The translations under genes and the position numbers were made by a program. A stretch of DNA of 64,000 nt from Candidatus Gastranaerophilales bacterium (lineage in GTDB: Bacteria > Cyanobacteriota > Vampirovibrionia > Gastranaerophilales > Gastranaerophilaceae): contig CALVAX010000002.1 in assembly GCA_944325605.1 (NCBI GenBank), positions 62,001-126,000 on the forward strand, in the 5' to 3' direction. The notes under the pieces are model-generated. The model made no database searches and was not told the DNA's origin. It was given only the letters and a program-made list of their open reading frames with translations. Below, in pieces: positions 59,864 through 64,000 of this stretch (position 1 is the stretch's first letter; every line of letters begins with the position of its first letter).

Positions 59864-60139
59864 ATGTACCAAGACGAAAAATTAGTATGTGAAGATTGCG
59901 GAGCAGAATTTGTCTTCACAGCAGGAGAACAGGAATTTTATGCGGAAAAAGGGCTTGTCAATAAGCCAAAAAGATGCCCTGATTGCCGTAAGGCCCGCAG
60001 GCAGCACAACAGAAAATCAAGAAAAATGTATGATGCTGTTTGTTCAAAATGCGGTGCTCAAACTCAGGTTCCTTTTAAGCCTATTCCTGGCAAAGAAGTC
60101 TATTGCAAAGATTGTTTTTCAACTCTAAAAGCTGAATAG
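59864..60139 (+). CDS. Zinc-ribbon protein
   Basis: 91 aa. Two CxxC pairs near the N-terminus (CEDCGAEF, CPDCRK) and two near the C-terminus (CSKCGAQ, CKDCFS), with a basic Arg/Lys linker. Matches the small zf-trcl / CXXC zinc-ribbon proteins. Role unknown, probably nucleic-acid associated. SD AGGAG. Isolated. Confidence 0.88.
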   Translation: MYQDEKLVCEDCGAEFVFTAGEQEFYAEKGLVNKPKRCPDCRKARRQHNRKSRKMYDAVCSKCGAQTQVPFKPIPGKEVYCKDCFSTLKAE

Positions 60140-60220
60140 AATTTTATATATAGATTTTAAACACTGCAGGGCAAAGCCAATAAGGTTTTGCCCTGTTTGT
60201 ATGTTAAATAATTTGAAAAA

Positions 60221-60529
60221 TTAAGCGCCAATGCAGCTGTTTAAATATTCTATAGTGCTGATTTTTTCATCGTAGAGATATTTAATAAAATTCAAATACG
60301 CAGCATCATAAGACGTTATAACAAGGTTTATTTCAAACCCGTCAGTGCAGAATGGTTCATAATCATATACAACATAACTGTTATATTTACTTTTCCATTC
60401 TTTTCTTTCAACATGGCTGTTGTTTTCCTCGACTATGTCTTCTAGCCAGGCAACAATATCTTTATTCACATTTTTCATTTCCATTCGATTGTATCTTGCA
60501 CAATCATGACAATTATTTCCCATCAGCAT
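60221..60529 (-). CDS. Unknown 102-aa protein
   Basis: Strong SD AAGGAG 8 nt before the ATG. Starts MLMGNNCHDCARYNRME; three Cys in all, no signal peptide or membrane segment. A WLEDIVEENNSH helix and a YVVYDYEPF beta-rich stretch. Not recognised. Convergent with the zinc-ribbon gene. Confidence 0.7.
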   Translation of the reverse strand: MLMGNNCHDCARYNRMEMKNVNKDIVAWLEDIVEENNSHVERKEWKSKYNSYVVYDYEPFCTDGFEINLVITSYDAAYLNFIKYLYDEKISTIEYLNSCIGA

Positions 60530-60708
60530 AAAAATTACTCCTTGTCTAAGGCAGATTTCTTATACTGAAATTTTAAATGTTTTTTTGTTACAAATAATCC
60601 CCTGCAGGTATAGGTTAATATAGTAAGTTTTGCTAATATTACAAACTTTAACATTTTGCCTCTTTAGTGCTCTTATGCTATAATTCTGCCAGAATGGAGA
60701 GAGTTTAA

Positions 60709-61614
60709 ATGAATTTAGCACATATATTTACCGATATTCCTATTTTGATTGTATTGTCAACCTTTGTTTTGTCAATAATTTTCTGTTTGAACCGGTACCT
60801 GTTTGTAAATAAAAATCTGCGTATCTTTCATAAGTTTTTGTCAAATTTTAAAAAGACTGATTTAAACTTCCGCTTCAAAGAAATTGATGAATGGATGTCA
60901 ATGAATCCTTATGTTTCAGGAGCATGGATGGAGTTCAAAAACACCCTTGTTTTCTCGGAATCCGTAGCCTTGAGAGGTCAGAATAACAACCTTACTTATA
61001 AAGAAGTTTCTACAACTGTTCAGAATATTCAGACAACAGTCGATCCGTTGTATTTTTTCAATGAAGACTCGCTGATTACATCAAAATTCAATTTTAAATT
61101 TTTGCAGACTGTACCGACAATTCTTACAGGTTGCGGGCCGTTGTTTACATTCTTGAACATCGCAATTGCATTCGGTAAAATCGACTTTTCATCTCAGGAA
61201 AAAACTATATCTTCAGTTGCAAACCTGATGGCATCAATGCAGGTTGCAGCTCTTGTATCAGTATTTGCCGTAGGGTCTTCACTTTTATTCTTGATTATTG
61301 AAAAGGTTACATATAACAATCTTTGTAAAAGAATCCTTGCAAAATGTCAGGACTTGATTTCAAAACTGTTTGACAATGTTTCATCAGAAAAATTCTTATT
61401 TGAACTTCTTAGAGAAACAAAAATTCAGAATAATAATCTTCAGCATTTGATTGCTGGAATGCCGGATCATTTTAAAGTTGCGCTGAATTCCGGTATTGCA
61501 GCAAATCTTGTTCCGTATTTAGAAAACCTTATTTTCGGTATAAACCTTCTGAATAAGCAGATGAAAGAATCCGCTAAAAAGAGCGGCGGTGATGAAGTGG
61601 ATGAACTGTTTTAG
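60709..61614 (+). CDS. MotA/TolQ/ExbB-type proton-channel protein (ZorA-like)
   Basis: 301 aa with three membrane segments: about 8-30, 133-155 and 171-198 (MQVAALVSVFAVGSSLLFLI). The last two make the MotA/ExbB-like channel pair. The cytoplasmic segment 30-130 is soluble. Followed 17 bp later by an OmpA/MotB-like gene, so they form a stator pair, as in flagellar MotAB or phage-defence ZorAB. The long C-terminal tail of true ZorA is absent. No other defence gene lies in view. SD GGAGAG. Confidence 0.82.
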   Translation: MNLAHIFTDIPILIVLSTFVLSIIFCLNRYLFVNKNLRIFHKFLSNFKKTDLNFRFKEIDEWMSMNPYVSGAWMEFKNTLVFSESVALRGQNNNLTYKEVSTTVQNIQTTVDPLYFFNEDSLITSKFNFKFLQTVPTILTGCGPLFTFLNIAIAFGKIDFSSQEKTISSVANLMASMQVAALVSVFAVGSSLLFLIIEKVTYNNLCKRILAKCQDLISKLFDNVSSEKFLFELLRETKIQNNNLQHLIAGMPDHFKVALNSGIAANLVPYLENLIFGINLLNKQMKESAKKSGGDEVDELF

Positions 61615-61631
61615 GGGAGGTTGACGCAGAA

Positions 61632-62333
61632 ATGGCAATTTCAGGTAAAAAATCAATACATGAAGAGGCTGCTGATAATATTTTCTGGACCACGATGGCC
61701 GACTTGATGCTTGGTTTGGCGATTATATTTATGACGTTGTTCGTTTTTGCTATGACCGGGTTTACGCAGGAAACTGTTAAACTTCAGGAAAGCCAGATGA
61801 AGGCAACCGAAGAACTTGCCGCTAAACTTAAAGAGGCAAAAATTGATGCTGAAATTGACAGATTAACCGGTAATGTTAAAATTTCAAACCTTGAACTTTT
61901 TGAATTGAACAGCTATGAGCTTTCCCCGAAAGGAAAGGCTTATCTGGACAAATTTATACCGATTTATCTGGATACGATTTATTCTAAAGAAATTCTGCGT
62001 GATAATATAGCCGATATTGTAATTCAGGGGCATACGGATTCTCAGTCTTATGCAGGACTCAAGACAAAGGATGAACAATTTGCAAAGAATATGGAATTGA
62101 GTTTGTTGAGGGCAAATTCCGTTGCTAAATATGCGATTTTAAAGACTAATTATGACAAAAAGAACAGTGAAAAACTTCGCAAAATGCTTGTCGTAGAAGG
62201 AAAAAGCTTTTCCGATCCGATTATTGTCGACGGGAAAGAAGATTATAATAAAAGCCGTCGTGTAGAATTGAAACTGAGAGTTAAGGCACGAAATTTTGCA
62301 CAGGTGTTCGGATTGAATTTTGGAAATGATTAA
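61632..62333 (+). CDS. OmpA/MotB-type peptidoglycan-binding partner (ZorB-like)
   Basis: 233 aa. A single N-terminal membrane helix (about 18-42) with the proton-binding Asp24 in [14 protein letters not shown] short coiled coil, then an OmpA domain: [32 protein letters not shown] and [10 protein letters not shown]. The short form without extra domains fits a ZorB-like or a TolR-like stator. It overlaps the next ORF, with ATG at 62326 inside the stop region. Confidence 0.85.
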   Translation: MAISGKKSIHEEAADNIFWTTMADLMLGLAIIFMTLFVFAMTGFTQETVKLQESQMKATEELAAKLKEAKIDAEIDRLTGNVKISNLELFELNSYELSPKGKAYLDKFIPIYLDTIYSKEILRDNIADIVIQGHTDSQSYAGLKTKDEQFAKNMELSLLRANSVAKYAILKTNYDKKNSEKLRKMLVVEGKSFSDPIIVDGKEDYNKSRRVELKLRVKARNFAQVFGLNFGND

Positions 62334-63687
62334 CGAGAATTATATATTAGAAACAATAAATATGATTAAGCTTTACAATCTTGATATAAGGACTGTAACG
62401 CTTGCATTGAGTTTGAGAGATTGTATAGACTCTGATGTTGAAAAAGTTTGCGAAAATATTTATAACAAGATTAAAAAGTATGCTAAAAATCTTGTGGAAT
62501 ATGCAAATGAGTTGGAAAATGAATATTCTATTCCGATAATTAATAAAAGAATTTCTGTAACACCAGTATCTTTAATAGGCGAGGCTTGCAAAAATCCTGA
62601 TTATGTAAAAATAGCCCAAACTCTTGATATGGCAGGTAAAGAAGTAGGAGTGAATTTTATCGGAGGCTTTTCGGCGCTGGTGGAGAAAGGATGCACAAAG
62701 GGCGACCGGCTTTTGATAGAAAGTATTCCGGAAGCATTGTCACGGACAGACTTTTTATGTTCTTCAGTTAATCTTGCGTCTTCCAAGGCCGGAATAAATA
62801 TGGATGCGGTTTTGAAAATGGCAGAAATAATCAAAAAATCCGCAGAATTAACAAAAGATAAAGATTGTATCGGGGCAGCAAAGCTTGTATGTTTCTGTAA
62901 TTCTCCCGGGGACAATCCGTTTATGGCAGGGGCTTTTTGCGGCTTTGGAGAACCTGAATGCGCATTGAACGTCGGGGTTTCAGGCCCGGGGGTAGTGAGA
63001 GCCGCAATAGAAAGTTTACCTGAGGATGCGGATATGAGCGTTCTGGCAAATAAAATCAAACAAATTGCTTTCAAAATTACAACAACAGGAGAACTCGTCG
63101 GCAGAAAACTGGCCAAAAGACTTGAAATTCCATTTGGAGTAATAGATTTGTCGCTTGCGCCGACTCCTGCAATCGGGGATAGTGTAGCAGGAATTTTTCA
63201 GGCAATGGGGCTTGAGCATGCCGGCGCGCACGGAACGACAGCGGCACTTGCTATGCTGAATGATGCTGTAAAAAAAGGCGGGATTATGGCAAGTTCGCAT
63301 GTAGGCGGATTATCAGGAGCTTTTATTCCTGTGTCTGAAGATGCAGGAATGATTGAGGCTGCATCAAGGGGCTGTTTGACTTTTGATAAACTTGAAGCGA
63401 TGACTTCAGTTTGTTCTGTCGGGCTTGATATGATTGCAATTCCCGGAGATACTCCTGTCGATACTATTGCAGGCATAATTGCCGATGAAATGGCTATCGG
63501 GATGATTAACAAAAAAACAACCGCTGTCAGAATTATTCCTGCAATCGGAAAATCTGCAGGTGACAGAGTTAGCTGGGGCGGATTGCTCGGAGAAGCTCCG
63601 ATTATGAAAGTAAACGGACTTTCATCTTCAGGATTTGTCAGGCGCGGAGGCAGAATCCCTGCTCCTATTCATTCGCTTAACAATTGA
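62326..63687 (+). CDS. UPF0210 (PFL family) protein
   Basis: 453 aa from the ATG at 62326, 8 nt inside the previous gene. Full family signature: [92 protein letters not shown], and [20 protein letters not shown]. Fold related to pyruvate-formate-lyase-like beta/alpha barrels but no glycyl radical is seen. Role unknown; members are often next to an ACT-domain gene, not seen here. Coupled to the MotB-like gene. Confidence 0.9.
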   Translation: MINENYILETINMIKLYNLDIRTVTLALSLRDCIDSDVEKVCENIYNKIKKYAKNLVEYANELENEYSIPIINKRISVTPVSLIGEACKNPDYVKIAQTLDMAGKEVGVNFIGGFSALVEKGCTKGDRLLIESIPEALSRTDFLCSSVNLASSKAGINMDAVLKMAEIIKKSAELTKDKDCIGAAKLVCFCNSPGDNPFMAGAFCGFGEPECALNVGVSGPGVVRAAIESLPEDADMSVLANKIKQIAFKITTTGELVGRKLAKRLEIPFGVIDLSLAPTPAIGDSVAGIFQAMGLEHAGAHGTTAALAMLNDAVKKGGIMASSHVGGLSGAFIPVSEDAGMIEAASRGCLTFDKLEAMTSVCSVGLDMIAIPGDTPVDTIAGIIADEMAIGMINKKTTAVRIIPAIGKSAGDRVSWGGLLGEAPIMKVNGLSSSGFVRRGGRIPAPIHSLNN

Positions 63688-63732
63688 TAATAAGACAGGT
63701 ATGAAAATATTGTAGTTATATAAGGTATATTA

Positions 63733-64000
63733 ATGGCAAAATCACTTCATGAGTTAGAGTTAAATTTAAAAAATTACATTATAGACTGTCATTCAAACTA
63801 TAAAGGTTTAAAAAACGTTGCAGTCGAAAGATATAACAACTTAAGATTATCTATGGATCCGGAGATTTATCAGACATATCATATAGTAATCCGTATCGGA
63901 ATTTCAGAGGCTGTAATGATTTTACCGGAGGCTCTTATATTTACCGGAACATTAGGTATGGATGAAAAATATGTTCAAAGATGGCTTCAGCTTCCTGCAG
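63733..64000 (+). CDS. Unknown protein, 5' part only
   Basis: 89 codons visible from ATG 63733 (AAGG before it), still open at the edge. Begins MAKSLHELELNLKNYIIDC; no signal peptide or known motif. It could be transcribed with the gene upstream (45 bp gap). Confidence 0.55.
   Translation, partial: MAKSLHELELNLKNYIIDCHSNYKGLKNVAVERYNNLRLSMDPEIYQTYHIVIRIGISEAVMILPEALIFTGTLGMDEKYVQRWLQLPA

Noticed and set aside
60709-62333. Calling the MotA/MotB-like pair a Zorya defence system
   Set aside because: ZorC/ZorD/ZorE-like nucleases or helicases are absent and the ZorA tail is short; only the stator similarity is supported.
1-64000. tRNA, rRNA, CRISPR array
   Set aside because: No cloverleaf with GGTTCGAATCC-type T-loops, no rRNA segments and no regularly spaced repeats with unique spacers were found; the repeats seen are dispersed or tandem TA modules.

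Overview
This 64 kb window is AT-rich bacterial chromosome. It most likely comes from a gut member of the non-photosynthetic sister group of Cyanobacteria (Melainabacteria/Vampirovibrionia, order Gastranaerophilales). That placement is inference from protein style: prepilin-like proteins with the AEVLITLGIIG leader, many small proteins opening with MKIS/ISF/AFTG-like motifs, a GGGtGRT protein next to a NifU-like scaffold, an OMP-type beta barrel with Skp and a lipoprotein (a diderm envelope), and fermentative enzymes with no respiratory genes in view. Most of the window is housekeeping.

Layout. 1-4.0 kb: 5'-part of tyrS, then three tandem type I toxin-antitoxin-like modules interleaved with two phage-tail-like genes. 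4.0-7.4 kb: pheA, phosphohexomutase, ROK glucokinase. 7.6-12.5 kb: His/Cys-rich DNA-binding-like protein, lineage-specific membrane proteins, the GGGtGRT/NifU-like pair, repeat-rich DNA and a poly-C-interrupted gene. 12.7-16.1 kb: HEPN/MNT toxin-antitoxin pair, tsaC, GIY-YIG, murJ. 16.1-21.7 kb: SpoIID-like protein, XRE regulator facing a prepilin gene across a perfect palindrome, cysS, M14 amidase. 21.7-24.9 kb: ftsY-nusB, two more toxin-antitoxin-like modules of a second family, lipA. 25-32 kb: lpd-alr, a hybrid sensor kinase, xer recombinase, BioD-like protein. 32-35.4 kb: glyA, WecA/TagO-type transferase. 35.5-40 kb: tyrA, a poly-G-interrupted prepilin gene, a tyrA fragment, proA-proB. 40-50 kb: gyrA, EF-hand-like protein, radical-SAM protein, large TPR protein, AcsE-like methyltransferase, glyoxalase, Skp. 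50-59.7 kb: pgk, Fe-alcohol dehydrogenase, U32 peptidase, tpiA, PLP decarboxylase, porin-like barrel. 60-64 kb: a MotA/MotB-like pair coupled to a UPF0210 gene and a partial unknown gene.

The most unusual content lies between and across the annotated genes. Five very small ORFs (21-26 codons, each with a strong ribosome-binding site and a single hydrophobic segment) are each opposed by a short antisense transcription unit. Each unit has its own promoter, and its intrinsic terminator lies inside the toxin-like reading frame. Two long homopolymer tracts (C12 and G13 on the coding strand) sit early in genes and put both out of frame, as in phase-variable contingency loci; one of these is a prepilin-like gene. 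A 26-codon copy of the tyrA 5' end sits 2 nt after proA, which suggests the prepilin gene entered an ancestral proB-proA-tyrA operon.

I found no tRNA, rRNA or CRISPR array. All functional calls rest on motif recognition by eye; no database search was run.
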